Assembly: GCA_947034895.1 (NCBI GenBank)
Contig: OX344763.1
Coordinates: 5,520,501 to 5,584,500, forward strand
Direction of reading: 5' to 3'
Source of the DNA: Rhytidiadelphus loreus
Taxonomy: Eukaryota; Streptophyta; Bryopsida; Hypnales; Hylocomiaceae
DNA length: 64,000 nt
The stretch's first letter is position 1, and every line of letters starts with the position of its first letter. The notes beneath the pieces were generated by a model. That model was not told where the DNA came from. It saw only the letters and a list, made by a program, of their open reading frames with translations, and ran no database searches. The translations under genes and the position numbers were made by a program. Positions 48,701-64,000 of the stretch are shown piece by piece.

Positions 48701-49256
48701 CCCAACGGTGCCCCAACTGTGCTGGTGCTACCAAGGTTCTGGATCAGCCCCGCCCTGTGATTTAAAGTGATTTAAGTGCATGTCTAAAAAGTAGTTTGTG
48801 ACTTTGTGAACACTTCGAGCTGAAGCCCTGCATTATTAGGATCTCAATGCTCGAATGGTAGTTGCAAATATGATCTTTGGAGCAAGGAGTGCTTGTCCGA
48901 TTACCATTACAAACTAGAAAGTCCACTTTAGAAGTTAATAGTCCATTTTAGAAGTTTTCAAAACACATTCCTATCGATAATAATGTAGGGCATGATTTCT
49001 TCTTTGTATTGGTGCACTTTGTTACCTTCCTTGGAGCTCCCTAATTGCTTTATATCTATTCCTAAAGATATGGAAGAACTCCACTTTCGGCCCCTGGGGG
49101 CTAATACCGTAAAATCTAGAGCTGAGGGTTTGTGTTTCTCCACCAATTGCTGACTTTGAGCTCTCATCATTCTTGCAGGTGATGTGTCCAACTTGTTTGT
49201 GCACAGGCATGGCGCTCGCTAGTGAGCACGACCCTCGCATTGACCCTTTCCAGTAA
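45717..49256 (+). CDS. OR: ORANGE (OR) plastid DnaJ-type zinc-finger protein
   Basis: OR proteins stabilise phytoene synthase in plastids and promote carotenoid build-up. Exons: 45717-45925, 46640-46772, 47235-47351, 47726-47812, 47957-48033, 48312-48439, 48629-48735, 49179-49256; phases agree and give 311 aa, close to the family size. Residues 1-69 are Arg-rich and acid-poor, like a transit peptide. Then come FCIIEGRDTVMDFAQMDLQE, SRRRNKIFLLMEEVRRLRIQ and two membrane segments (about 165-182 and 211-233: DPIVASFSGGAVGVISSLMV). A C-terminal zinc finger has four Cys pairs (CRYCHGTG, CARCAGSG, CPNCAGAT, CPTCLCTG) from 244, ending EHDPRIDPF. The third pair ends in T rather than the usual G. The frame upstream of 45717 has a stop (45648-45650) and no other ATG, so this start is favoured. 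Confidence 0.95.
45976..46267 (+). repeat. 173-bp tandem duplication in ORANGE intron 1
   Basis: Bases 45976-46094 recur at 46149-46267, offset 173 bp. Shared blocks are GTTAGAATGGTT, AGCAAATCAAAGACGATTCC, CAACGCATCAGA and ATGCAAAAGTTGTAGGGTTT. The copies differ at a small number of sites. It lies wholly in the first intron, so the protein is unaffected. Confidence 0.88.
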
Positions 49257-50338
49257 GAACTGGATCACAACTTTGAACAATTTTCTGGACAACCTCCTTG
49301 AACTATCTTGTAGATATTGGCCATTTTCCACAACCATTGACAAGAGCCCTCGGGTGCATACTTGATCTCTGTAAGAGGCTTTGAACAGGCACTCCATCTC
49401 AGTGCTTCCAGAGGTGGACACTGTTTAATGCTTGTAAATCTCATAAGTGAGGCCTCTTATCCCTTTTGTCAGCAGATTTCTAGTTAAAGCCTTGGATCCC
49501 TAACTCAGTGTGCTATCGTTTTGGCAGGTTGACCTCGCTTCTTGAGGTACGCCCCATGAAGTAGAGCGATCTCTTTCCTTGCGTCAAAAAGGAGAGCAAG
49601 GTGTGTCATTCTTAGTTCAGCATAGTCTTTATTGAGATTAGTATACAAAGATGCAGCTTAGAAACACATTTATCAGTTCATGTTATACTGGTTATGATTC
49701 TCCAGTATTTTCTACACAAGTGCAGAGAATTGTGCAATCGGAAACTTGTGATGTATGGCGTCGGTAAATAAAATTGCCTGCATGTGGATGTTTGTCCTGA
49801 ATCTCTTGTAGGATGGTTTCGTGCTCTTCTGAAGAGATCAGTCAAGGCTGATGCTGATGTTGAATTCTCGTCAAGAGATTCAGCTGTTCTAGTGGAGATC
49901 TATTCATTAGAATTTGTGCTGGGTTGGTTTTTTGAGGGTTTTGGACAAAACGTAGATATCATGTATGATTTCCTCAACTTCTTTGGAGTTTGCGTAAAAA
50001 AAGAAAGATTTTTTGAAATTATCTCGAAGGTGAAACGTGAAAAATAATAATCTTTACAGACCTTTTGTCAAATCATCTTAGATGTTTATAACTTCGAAAA
50101 TTCACCAAAAATACAATTTCTATTCTTAGTGTTTAGTATTGGTATGGTAGGCCAAAACAATGAAGCAATCAGCATGGTATAAAATAATATGAAAGGAATT
50201 TTTTTCTTATACTTGTTTAAAGTTGTTTGATCTTCATTTCTTTTAAGAAGCATAGTGACACATTTGTAAGAATCCAACAACATTTTACACTAGGTTACTA
50301 CCTTTGTGCATTCAATAATAAGTAGATGAAAAATGACT
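49257..50338. other. ORANGE 3' region and intergenic DNA
   Basis: The first part probably holds the ORANGE 3' UTR. An 87-codon + strand frame at 49784-50047 has no recognisable family motif. Nothing else is supported. Confidence 0.5.
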
Positions 50339-50342
50339 TTAA

Positions 50343-50563
50343 CCCCTCAACACCTTGATTCTTTTTCAAATTTTGGCACATTTTTGCTTATATCTTTCTA
50401 CAGAAATATCATTTATTGCAATTTCATGAAAATGATCATTACGGAAGGTTGTCTTTTCAAGGTTCAAGTGTTACATTGGATGAATGAAAAGTTAGTTGGA
50501 CAGAGTAGCACCTCGAAGTCTTTTGTTCATCGTCTAGAACATGGATGTCAGAGCGCTTAAGGG
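50343..50563. mobile_element. Short TTAA element related to the big piggyBac (221 bp)
   Basis: TTAA at 50339-50342 and 50564-50567. The last 41 bases (50523-50563) match 11123-11163 of the 7-kb piggyBac at about 32 of 41 positions, starting TTGTTCATCGTC and ending AGGG. The left end (CCCCTCAACACC) does not match. It may be an internally deleted or chimeric derivative mobilised by the same transposase. Confidence 0.75.
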
Positions 50564-50844
50564 TTAAAGGAGAATGAATGCTACTTATAAGTAGCACTTT
50601 GACAATAAGGGATAAAATAAAGATACATTTCTTGAAATCATATAGAAGATCATCCTTTTCGGATTGAAAAAATTATGTATAGACCTACATGAAGGTATTA
50701 AAATGATGGAGAGAACAATGCAAAAGATGGTGGAAGGATCTAATGGCTAGGAAGAGGGTAGATGGAGACAGGAGCCAATATATATTTCTATGAGCAAAAT
50801 AAGGTACCTTTATGAATAATAAAGATCCCTATAGAGATTGAATA

Positions 50845-51464
50845 TATTTTGATTAATGAGATGAGAGTTATGAGGAGTTTTAGTTTGTGGCTAGTTATGA
50901 ATCTTCTACTCTAAAATAAACTTTGAAGTCCTTTATCTTACTCAATTTTCAATATTTTTTGAAAAAAATAAAACCATAGGATGTAGATTGTTTATTACAA
51001 CCACTGGAATTGGCATTTTCAATTCCATAACTAAATTCTTAACAATTTAGTATTTTAAATCATTCTCTACTTCTTTCTACTTACTATTTTTTCCTATATA
51101 TTGTACAGTTCCAAATGATCTGAAAATTTTCAAGCATGTAGCCAACTTACCTTGAAGAGTGAATTCAAAGTAGCACCACCATTTTGGACATTTTTTCATA
51201 CAAATGTGACCTTGTGAAGTGCAATTGCCCGGGTTTTTGCTAGGCTAAAAAAAAGAATTTTTGTTACTTCAAATGCTAATATCTTGCAATCTACACAATG
51301 AAAATTTTTGAAATTTTTTCCACATCTTCTCAAACCCCTGTACTACAAGATCCTACAAGTACATATGTCCAGAAATATTTTTTTCTTCTAAAATGTTGTA
51401 CTTGTACTAGAAATGGGAATTTGAAAACATTTTTGGAGAAAACATAGTAAAAAACTTGTAGGAG
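50845..51464 (-). mobile_element. TTAA MITE, copy G (truncated, diverged)
   Basis: The minus-strand reading matches MITE copy B from its outer end (TTAA 51465-51468, decayed terminus) through TTCTAGTACAAGTAC, CTAATATCTTGCAATCTAC-type blocks and CAAATGATC to about 50845, where similarity stops. The inner end lacks the expected terminus and TTAA, so the copy is truncated. Confidence 0.7.
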
Positions 51465-51468
51465 TTAA

Positions 51469-52284
51469 TGGCTTCTACCACTAACTTGTTTTATTGATAG
51501 TTGATCATGTCTTCCATTCTCATTTATGCTCATAGTTTAGGTGTTCAAACCTTAGTTCAAAAGACTTGTCCACTTTCATGACTTGAAATATTAAAAACTA
51601 CTTATAATTTCATAGGAAAAAAAACATTACTAAGTACAATATAATTGTATTCATCCCCTAGAAGAATCTTTATTGAAAATAAATATATTTTAGTTTTTTC
51701 ATAAAAATATCTATGAATTCTTATATGTTCTTCATTCTTCCTAGCCATTTAATTCTTTCACCATTGTTTCCTCTAATCTCATTATCATTCTAATATACAC
51801 CTACATGACCATATAGGATGTGGCCACTATTTTCCTTTTCTTGCATTGGAGGTATTTAAGAGTGTTTTGATCATCCAACCTCCAAATCTAAACTTTTTTC
51901 TAACCTTTTTCTGTGTCTACTCTGAGTACTCTCTCTCTTATTTTTCAGTGCCATTATAGAGGGTTCCAGTGGAGATGCTCTTAACGGGTGTACGATGGGG
52001 CGTTGTCCAAAGGTGCCCTGAGTAACAAAACCCAATTAGGGCACCCTAACGATAACCTTCCGATCCCGAGATCGAACTCCCACGGCCGCGGCGACCACTT
52101 TCCAGTTTCCACCCCGCCCCCTGCCAACGCCAAATGGCACACCACACGCTCTCCCTCGTCACTACACAAGCCTTCCAGCTCCCCACACACGAATCTCTCC
52201 AATTGTCTCTAGGTATCTGCCTCCCCAATCTATCCTTTTTGCTAAACGATCACAAGCTCCCTTTTGCGATCAATCAGACCAACA
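51469..52284 (+). promoter_or_regulatory. Upstream region of the reductase gene
   Basis: AT-rich up to about 51950, then a GC-rich segment (51980-52200) that looks like promoter and leader. A strong splice donor (TCTAG followed by GTATCTG) after 52212 and an acceptor (TTTTTGCAG) ending at 52434 would allow a 5'-leader intron that removes the uORF at 52285-52407. Confidence 0.4.
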
Positions 52285-52407
52285 ATGCCTCATGCAATCT
52301 CCGCTTCACAGTACTTAGATACCAACTTTGAACAGAATTTTGAATGCCCACTTGAATCCCCACTTGAGTCCCCATTTGAATCCCCGTTTGAATTCCCATT
52401 TGAGTAG
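52285..52407 (+). CDS. 40-codon uORF made of a 12-bp tandem repeat
   Basis: ATG 52285, stop TAG 52405-52407, 48 bases before the reductase start. The second half of the uORF is five copies of a 12-bp unit (type CCCCACTTGAAT) giving an (E)SPFE/SPLE peptide repeat. It may limit translation of the reductase, or may lie in a leader intron (52213-52434). Confidence 0.4.
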   Translation: MPHAISASQYLDTNFEQNFECPLESPLESPFESPFEFPFE

Positions 52408-52455
52408 CTTGTGTGGTTTTTGCAGTTGGGAAAATCGCAGAGAGATTGAGTTGCA

Positions 52456-56280
<3,825 letters not shown>

Positions 56281-57592
56281 AAGAACATTGGAGCTACACT
56301 TGGTGATTTTGTTGTGTTGTACATTTTTGGGATGATCTACTGTTCACAATTGTACACACAACTGTGCCTAATAATTGTCTTTGGGGGCAAACGGGCTTCT
56401 TCTGGTAGCACTAATGCTTGTGCACAGTTCGATTTTGTGGAGGTGGTCGTATCCAGGGTTTGTTTTCCTTTTCAAAGGAATCTGGATGTGGGCTCCAATT
56501 TAAAAAGAAGTGGCGAAGGTTAGGCAAACTCCCATTTTTTTGCGGTGCAAAATCTGGCTCCATGTACAAAAGAGGTGGGAGTTGTATGGCATTAGAAGAA
56601 GCAAAAAACATATTTGGCAGTTTGAATTTCTAGATTGGTGTGCAATTTGGCACCTGAGAATTTGGGTTGGTGCCACATTGGACAACAATATTTGAAAGAA
56701 TAGAGCAAATTGGGCAACACAGGAATTTGAGAAAGTCCAATTTAGACTGTATTTCAATCCACTTTTCAAAATAACTTCAATAAACTTTGATGTGTGAACC
56801 GATTATAGATGAGAGTCTTACATTTCTACAAATATTAGTCATCTACATTGAGCTAAACTACACCTCTATCCTACAAAGACTCTGGTGTAGAAGACCTACA
56901 CTTACAAACACTCTGACATCCAAGTGAGAATATTATAAACTTAAAACTTTCAAAGAACAAGTAGCAATGAAGTTGCACAAAAGAAGACATGCACACACAC
57001 AAGCACTCCAACGCCCAAGTCAAAAAATAGTAGAAATACAACTTTGATATAGCAAGTAGTAGCAATGAAGTTGCATAAAAGAAAACTTGCATACATACAC
57101 AAAGACTCCGATGCTCAAGTCAAACAATAATGGAATTTCAATTTTCAAAGAAGAAAAGAGCACTGAACCTATACAAAAGAAGATCTACAGACATAGGAAT
57201 ACTCTGATATCCAACAGAAAAACCAATCACATTATAGCTTCAAAAAACTAGAAGAGCATTGACGTTCCCCTAAGAAACACTGTACACTATAAGTTCAAAA
57301 TTAGAGCTCACTAAAAGGACATCACAAAGCAAAAAGATACAAGAAAATAGACAAGTTCATGCACATAAATGAGAAGACTACAACTCATAAGTAAAATTAC
57401 TTCTTCTTGAATACAAGGCAACATGAACAAAAATATGTTGCTACTCTAAACTTAGCAATGCGGTGTACCACAAAAATGTAACCTCCCACATTGCTATTGC
57501 TACAAAAAGACAAGCAAAATCTAAAGCAAGGAAACTGCAACTATCACGTATAAAAAAAACTTGTAGGCATGACACCTGGGAGATGTAGAACC
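56281..57592. other. Reductase 3' region and intergenic DNA
   Basis: The first few hundred bases are the likely 3' UTR. Beyond about 56760 the DNA is A-rich with imperfect repeats of AAGAAGAC/AGTAGCAATGAAGTTGCA (56964-56977 and 57059-57075). No coding frame is supported. Confidence 0.5.
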
Positions 57593-57830
57593 CACTAGTA
57601 GGAAGCCTTGTTTAATTGGATGTTCTTGTGTCAAATTTGACGGATTTTTTTGTGCATCCAATGCAACATCTTCATGTGTTTATATCAACAATGACATGTA
57701 ATGTAGCATAAAGATGTTACATTGAATGTCATTGTTGACATAAACACATGAAGATGTTACATTGGATGCGCCAGAAAATCCGTCAACTTTGACGCAAGAA
57801 CATCCAATTAAACAAGGCTTTCTTTTAGTG
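57593..57830. mobile_element. CACTA-type foldback MITE (238 bp, ACC duplication)
   Basis: Begins CACTAGTAGGAAGCCTTG and ends with its near-complement (...CTTTCTTTTAGTG). The 3-bp ACC lies directly outside both ends (57590-57592 and 57831-57833), the target-site length of CACTA transposons. The two arms of about 110 bp pair almost throughout (blocks TTAATTGGATGTTCTTG, TTGACGGATTTT, CATCTTCATGTGTTTAT), leaving a very short loop. It has no coding capacity. Confidence 0.88.
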
Positions 57831-57997
57831 ACCTAAACCTGTAAAATACAACACCTGCGGGAATACTACGCCATTACCCCATACCGATAGTTATCAACCT
57901 GATTGACCCACTGTAGGAAACACTTCTTATAGGGAAAATCTTCCAATGTATACACCTTCTGCCCATCCATGCCAACTACTAGGCTCAGATGGTCACC

Positions 57998-60845
57998 TTA
58001 CAACCGATTGCGGAGCTTGTCCTTTAAGAACACAAGTGATGAGAAGCAATGTTCGTCTTCAATGAATCCAAGAACAAGGATCATGGCAATCTCATCCAAT
58101 TTCACATATTTTGGAATCTCATTTGCTAAGGACGTATTGGCATCTAAAACCCGCCATAGACAAGTTAAAAGATTCACAGTCAAGTGGGGGTCCTTCAAGG
58201 TAGCCATGTTGTTTGATAGCATGGACAATTTGAACAAGTGTTGCTACAATTCAAGTTGGAAGCATTCAAGGAGTGTTGGAACCAAGCACTTGTTTTCATC
58301 TTTGCCAATCCACTTTGGCTCACTATAAAATTTCTTTATTCACGTTAAGATGCTTCTGAAAGCTCTTTTTAGCATCTGTTTGCCTCTAGTATTGAGGGTA
58401 AACTATACCCAAAGCATCTAGTAAACCATTGGTAGGAAAACAATTGCTTAGCTTGTCAATCAATTGTTGGGCAGCACCTGCGTCCAAACAAGGTAGATAT
58501 TAGGGCCTAGGCAAACTCAAACGTCTAATACCACATTTGTAATTCATCAAAATAGTGCATTCAGCTTCACAAGACACTTACCAATGCATTAATTCTTCAC
58601 ATCTTCAATGAGAGAATTCAAAGTTTTCCTAGTGATGATAGCACCTTCATGTTGTGCAGTCAGCTCCTCTCCATTGAGAACAAATTGTAGGTGTTGGACA
58701 TCATTTAGGTCCATAGAACTCTATGACAAAAAAATTGGTCATGACGGAAATTAAGCAAATTCATAAAGTGCACAAATTCAGGACCACAGAAAGCTTAGCC
58801 ATGACCTTTATACATCTCAAAAAGATTCCCCAAATATTTCTGGAGTGCTCCAACGAAGTCACAAATATAAACATCTCGTTGCTGCGAGAATTGGATTAGC
58901 ACGTCCACGACTTCCAAAAGCAACAGAAGGTATATCATACCTACCACGTGATACGCATCTAGCATCTTCTCCAACAAGTTTTTAGCCTTCGCACGAAGAC
59001 TTCGCTACAACAAATGAAAAAAAGAGTTAGTAAAGCCATAAACCAGCTAGACGCAAGCACCTTCAACGCAAGACATAGCAACATAGAAGAGAAAAAGGGC
59101 AATTTTAATGTGGAACCATACAAGACATGCAAACAATTTAAACAAAGGTGCATACCGTCTCATCCTTCTTGACCAAATCCAAACGCGGTTTGGATGTCAC
59201 AGAGCAGTACTCACTGAGAAGGCACCGGAAAGGAGAAATGAGAGAGATCCACCTCATTTTGACATTTTTAAAGAGTTTTAGGCCTTTTGAATCCACCAAC
59301 CGTGCCAACGCACGGAACTCTACTTGGCGATTTGAAGAGTGAACGAAGTAAGCATGGCAGAGCTCACACAAATCTTCCACTATATGGAACAAGTTGAGCC
59401 TACTCAGTATTTTCATAGCCAAATTCACTTGATGTCCCATGTAGTGCATGCTAGTGACGTGTGGCGCATATCTCACCTTCAATTGGACAACAACTCCTCT
59501 TCTGCATCTTTAAAAGGTAGAGACGCCATTAGCTCCAAAGCAAACCAGCTTCATTGCTATTGCAAGCTCATCCAAGTCACCACAAACTTCAACAACGCCA
59601 TTAAAAGGGTTGTCAAATTATCAACTGTTGCACCGTCAGATTCTAATTTCTGCAAGGTAATCAAGAATGGCACACGAACCCAGTCTAGCATGATGTAAAC
59701 GTGAACAACAATGTAAGAATAGTTATCTACACTAGATGTTTCATTACACGTTAGAGCAATATACTTAGTAGATCTAATCATGGCTTTCATCCTCTCCTAC
59801 ACAAAGGAATACATATGCTCGGCCATTAACCAACGAGCACTAGCACTCCAGTGCATAGATGGGCAGTTTGGAGTTTCCAACAAACGGAAGAGACTCAATT
59901 TTGCCTCAAACTTAGCCATAGGTCGACCAACACATAACAACTGAAACAAAGTAGCAAATTGCACCCGCTTCCGCCGTGCTTCTATTGAAGTACAATTGTT
60001 GATTTGTTGGAGGACAGAGGTTGGACGTTTGGTAGTATACAACAAGAAGTTTTCTTTGTGTACCTTACGGTGAACATGCTTACTAATAGTGTCCCACTTC
60101 AGCACCATCAATCAAGGCTTCTTTCCAACGTCTGAGAACACTCAACATTTAACCATGTCCAACCAACCATTTGCCATAAGAACCATCTCGGACTAGGGAC
60201 ACTTCACACTCCATTCCATTTAGAATTTGCAAGTTAGATCATAATTGGTCTTCCCAAACCGAATAAGAGGTTGCAGCTCCTCTTCATCATCCATATCGTC
60301 ACATGAGACATCATTGTTCTCCATAGGGACGTGCACCGCAAAGAAGTCTGCATCGTTCTCATTGCACACATAGCTTGGAGAGTCAGTGGATACAAAAACG
60401 ATTGGAATTGGCAGTTTTGAACTCAAAATTACAGAGCTCTCGGGCTCTATTTGCACAATAGATGTAACAGCACCATTTGCATCCAAAGATACATGTAATG
60501 CGGATTGGACTTGGCGAGGTTGTGAGGATACACTCTTTCTTCTATTTGAAGGAGGTCTTTTCTTCAACGGATTGTGGAAATCCAGAGGACCAAGATTCTC
60601 TGAGTTGCACAAAGTTGTGTAGAAACTTTGAAGAGTGACCTAGTCTCTAGCCCTCTTCTTCCTCTGCTCCTCCAAGACTTAGCATTGTTGCTTCCGTTTT
60701 CTCTCTCTACAACGTCCACGATCTTCTACTTCCAAATGTCTTTCCTCTCCTTCTGTAGAAGAGCCTCCGCAGCAGTCTTTCATCCCGAACTTGATTCCGA
60801 TGCACCACTTACAGCTCCGACCCCGGATGCATTAGCCAACACCAT
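57998..60845 (-). pseudogene. hAT-superfamily transposase, decayed
   Basis: Minus-strand fragments in family order. 60612-60220 is an N-terminal region with an acidic patch (DDMDDEEELQP). 60111-59797 has RKRVQFATLFQLLCVGRPMA and MHWSASARWLMAEHM. 59790-59557 has KYIALTCNETSSVDNYSYI and FLITLQKLESDG. 59482-59138 has PHVTSMHYMGHQVNLAM, YFVHSSNRQVEF and NVKMRWISLISP. 58977-58795 and 58237-57998 follow, the last with KLDEIAMILVLGFIEDEHCF and LKDKLRNRL, the hAT dimerisation region. Stops and frame shifts separate the pieces, so it is inactive. A possible first Met is at 60845. I did not find the terminal repeats of the parent element. Confidence 0.82.
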
Positions 60846-61989
60846 GGTGATAAGAATTCAGTAAGGAAGATTGCAAGAGAGCTCTGAAGTCTAGACTCTT
60901 GACAAAAACTATGAGTGTGAATTCATGAAGGACTCAAGCAGACTAGAAATCTAGCACTATAGCCCTACACCAACATGTGAACGTTCCAAGTAAACCTACA
61001 ATGAACACACCAGCAAAGCAAGATTTGCTATTACAAAATTCATACCTCCCAATTTTGAATTTATAATCGTGCAAAATCAAGCTTGCACTCTTTTACAACT
61101 GAACAATGAACACCAAATCCGGGCAGACATCCAATGAGGCCATCATTTTAACTACAAAAACACACCAGACGAAGACATTCAACCAATCACAAAATGTTGG
61201 CAAGATTGTATCCTTGCAAGAATCGTTTCGGGGGCTAAGACAATGAAGAATGCAGCAAGTGGGGCGATTCAAGAACAATGAACACAATGAGTGGGGCAAC
61301 GAGTAGTGAAGTACATGCCCTTTTTAAAGGAGACCCTGAACCCTAGTTTTGGCGCCAGGATGAAAACACCAACATAGATGTAGCGTCACCCGTATACAAT
61401 GGGAGTATTCTAGTTGGTTTTTGGCGAAAACAGATGAAAAGTGGGCGATTTGAAATGGCAACAGCCTGATTGACTTGAGGTGGTGTTGTCGACATCGTGG
61501 CCATCGGAATTTGAAGTAAGATGCACATGTGGCATTTCAATCAGGTTTTTCTACCCTCTTTTTAATAGACCTTGGTGTTGTATTATTTTTTTTTGTGCTT
61601 TTAGTCTATAAATTGCCTAATTAAAAAACATTGGGTCATATCAGTTGTTGTACACAACATAAATCAAATGTGTGCACAACTAGACAAATTCTATGGATAT
61701 ATAAGAATTTGAAATATTGCAACAATGATAAAAATGTTTCATCAAGATGCAAGGTTTCATTGAGAAGATGTTTGGATGTCATTAAGGTAGACCAGTCAAA
61801 TTCCATCTATTTCGCAACTCCATCCTTTACTTTTGTTCAAACATTCAAATTTGCCTAGAAAAATATCCAAATCCCTTTAAGATTTTGATTTTCCAATTGT
61901 TGCCCAATTCCATCCTCTAATTTTGACCTCAATTATGTCTATTAAAATATTCATATTTGCTCCAAAAAATATCCAAATCCCTTCAAGAT
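60846..61989. other. Intergenic DNA, no gene seen
   Basis: May include the outer part of the hAT element. Only short frames without motifs. Confidence 0.5.
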
Positions 61990-62312
61990 TCTGACAAAAT
62001 CAATGCATTAATGTTCAAATGGATAATGTGTCAATCCTTGATTGGTGAAAACTTAAGTGCCAATAGATACATGGAAAGGTGGTTATGGGGTGGCTATGGG
62101 ACATTTTCGACTCCACTCTATGGACAATTTTGTAATTTCAGAGCAGACCACTTCAAAAATTTATATAAATTGCAATTTTAAATCAGAAAATTATAATTCT
62201 ATTTGGATTTGATTCGTGAAACAAGTGCATACTTTTGAAAAATATGTGCTCCACTTGGAATTGACCCCAAGATATTCAGATTTCAACTCAAGGGATAATA
62301 GGCTTGTCTATG
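61990..62312 (+). repeat. Dispersed repeat S, copy 3
   Basis: Collinear with 18531-18876: GTCAATCCTTGATTGGTGA, CGACTCCACTCTATGGAC, TTATAATTCTATTTGG, GTGAAACAAGTGCA and the closing AATAGGCTTGTCTA. It is the closest match to copy 1. Confidence 0.75.
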
Positions 62313-64000
62313 TTAGGATTTATCAAAGGGATGAAAAATTGTACGGATAAGAATATGTTGTAACATAGTTTGCATTAAACATATGATATGTACAACTATA
62401 GAGTGTCATTTGAGATGTTTTTTCAAAGTTTGTTTAGAGAGGGTTGACTCTATTTGTCTTTTATTTTGTTTTAAAATTGAGATGTTTTTTTCTCATACTC
62501 TATCATTGTGCGTTCATGTTTACTTAATCCTTTAAGAAATCTAGGACTAAAAGTGTTTGATGAATGATTTTCAAAGACATTGCACATATTCATCTAAGAA
62601 TCTATGAATTTGTAGTGACTACATTGGGGATAGGACATTGTCTTTCCAAGATTAAGTTTGAATAGCCCATTGTTGTCCTTTGGATAATTGCATTTGTCTT
62701 GGCTTATCTAATTTCATAATTTATTTTTTTAAAAGATGTATTACATTTGTAATAAATATTTATATAAACAAGTATTCAAGGGTGTTTTCAAACTATAGGT
62801 ATTCCAAGGATACAATTACAAACTGGTAATTTCATATTTTTGACAGTTTGACACTTCATTTTGAATTATGGAGTCAATGAGATACTTATTCTCTTTGGAG
62901 TCTATACTTAGATTTTGGTTTCTATTTGTTTACAAAATTTGATAATTTTAAAAACTAGTTCTTTTTATAGCATGTCACACTTACTAAATTGTATAAATGC
63001 ATTATAAAATCATACTTACTTTTATGATTTAGCTCTAAAATTTCACTCATCTATACTTTAGGAAAAATGAAATCATTTTTTCAATTCAAAATAATGAGCG
63101 TTTTTTCTACATTTATTTTTTATAATTAGCACAAGAAAAATTCAAATAGTACTTTGACACTTTGACTCTACATTTAGATTTTTCAACCAATTAGATCTAA
63201 AAGAGGTCTAATATTTTAAGGTTCATTAGTATGAAAATTCATACTATATACATTTTTCTTATTTTTTGTGATTTAATTCACATTCACCTTCTAGCCAAGA
63301 GCTAATTTGAAATATTTTTTAAAGAGGTTTTGAAATCCATAAATCTTTGTGATGCGATTTTTTTTCAAATTAAAAAAAATTATAACATGTAGCTTATTGA
63401 GGTTTTGATAAGTGAATTTACATGTTCTTAATTCATTAATTTCATAAGAATTCATTACAAAAGTTGCTTCAAAATGATTCTTTAAGTAAAAAAATTTCTA
63501 TGTGTCCAATGTGCATTGAAAATGCATTCTTACTTCCAAAGCCATTGGAGTATCCATAGAGTAAAAACTCCCACATAAATGAATGTTATATTGTTGTAGG
63601 ATGCAATATCAACATCCAAACTAGACGAACATGATATTTTCAAAGCTTTGGGCACTTTCAAGTTATATGATTTGGTTCGACACACCTATACATTATGATT
63701 TGTTGAGACACAGCTATAAGAGAGGATTTGTGAAGACACATAAATATGAAATGAATTTTCTTTTGAAAAGTAATACCTTTTGACACCAACTTAATACTTG
63801 ACATTTACAAAATACCACAAATTCCAACACTTGATCTTTGCAAGTTTTTTCTACCACATACATTTTTCCTTCTTGAAATTTTAATAGCTTTGAAGATTGT
63901 CAAAAGAGTTCAATTAGCTCATTATTGTTTTTTAGAGTAGCAAGTATTTGTCTCTAATTTCAATAGTACATAGTAGTGAACTAAACTTTTATTTTCAAGC
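62313..64000. other. AT-rich intergenic DNA
   Basis: No gene, repeat copy or RNA gene recognised to the end of the window. Confidence 0.55.

Overview
The window looks like nuclear DNA of a land plant. It holds three intron-containing plant genes, all on the + strand: a SCAR/WAVE actin regulator (32394-39649), an ORANGE-type plastid DnaJ-zinc-finger protein (45717-49256) and a monodehydroascorbate reductase (52456-56280). I rebuilt their exons by matching protein-family motifs to GT/AG splice sites with consistent phase. A decayed piggyBac-type transposon and wide AT-rich gaps would fit a seed-free plant (bryophyte, lycophyte or fern), but that placement is an inference. I found no rRNA, tRNA or CRISPR array.

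Layout: 1-30400 has no host gene I can support and is dominated by mobile DNA. The main element is a 6,972-bp piggyBac-like transposon (4192-11163, flanked by TTAA on both sides) with a minus-strand transposase broken by stops and frame changes. It sits inside an older 0.9-kb TTAA-flanked non-autonomous element (3881-11807). Related copies lie at 13808-14728, 16696-17612 (near-identical to the previous one but inverted), 22072-23616, 42350-43318 and 50845-51464. Shorter TTAA elements lie at 26267-26486 and 50343-50563; the right end of the latter matches the big piggyBac. A second group of small elements has AGGTAG or AGGTGG termini, mostly with TA on both sides (12166, 18879, 19255, 27248, 27704, 30105). 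A near-perfect CACTA-type foldback (57593-57830, ACC on both sides) lies next to a decayed hAT transposase (57998-60845, minus). A dispersed repeat of about 330 bp occurs at 18531, 25056 and 61990.

The three genes are functionally unrelated: actin nucleation through the WAVE complex, carotenoid/plastid protein control, and ascorbate recycling. Each has a GC-richer leader with an upstream open reading frame. Points to check are the strong-context uORF overlapping the SCAR start, the split WH2 motif and missing acidic-tail tryptophan of SCAR, a 173-bp duplication in ORANGE intron 1, and a repeat-encoded uORF ahead of the reductase.
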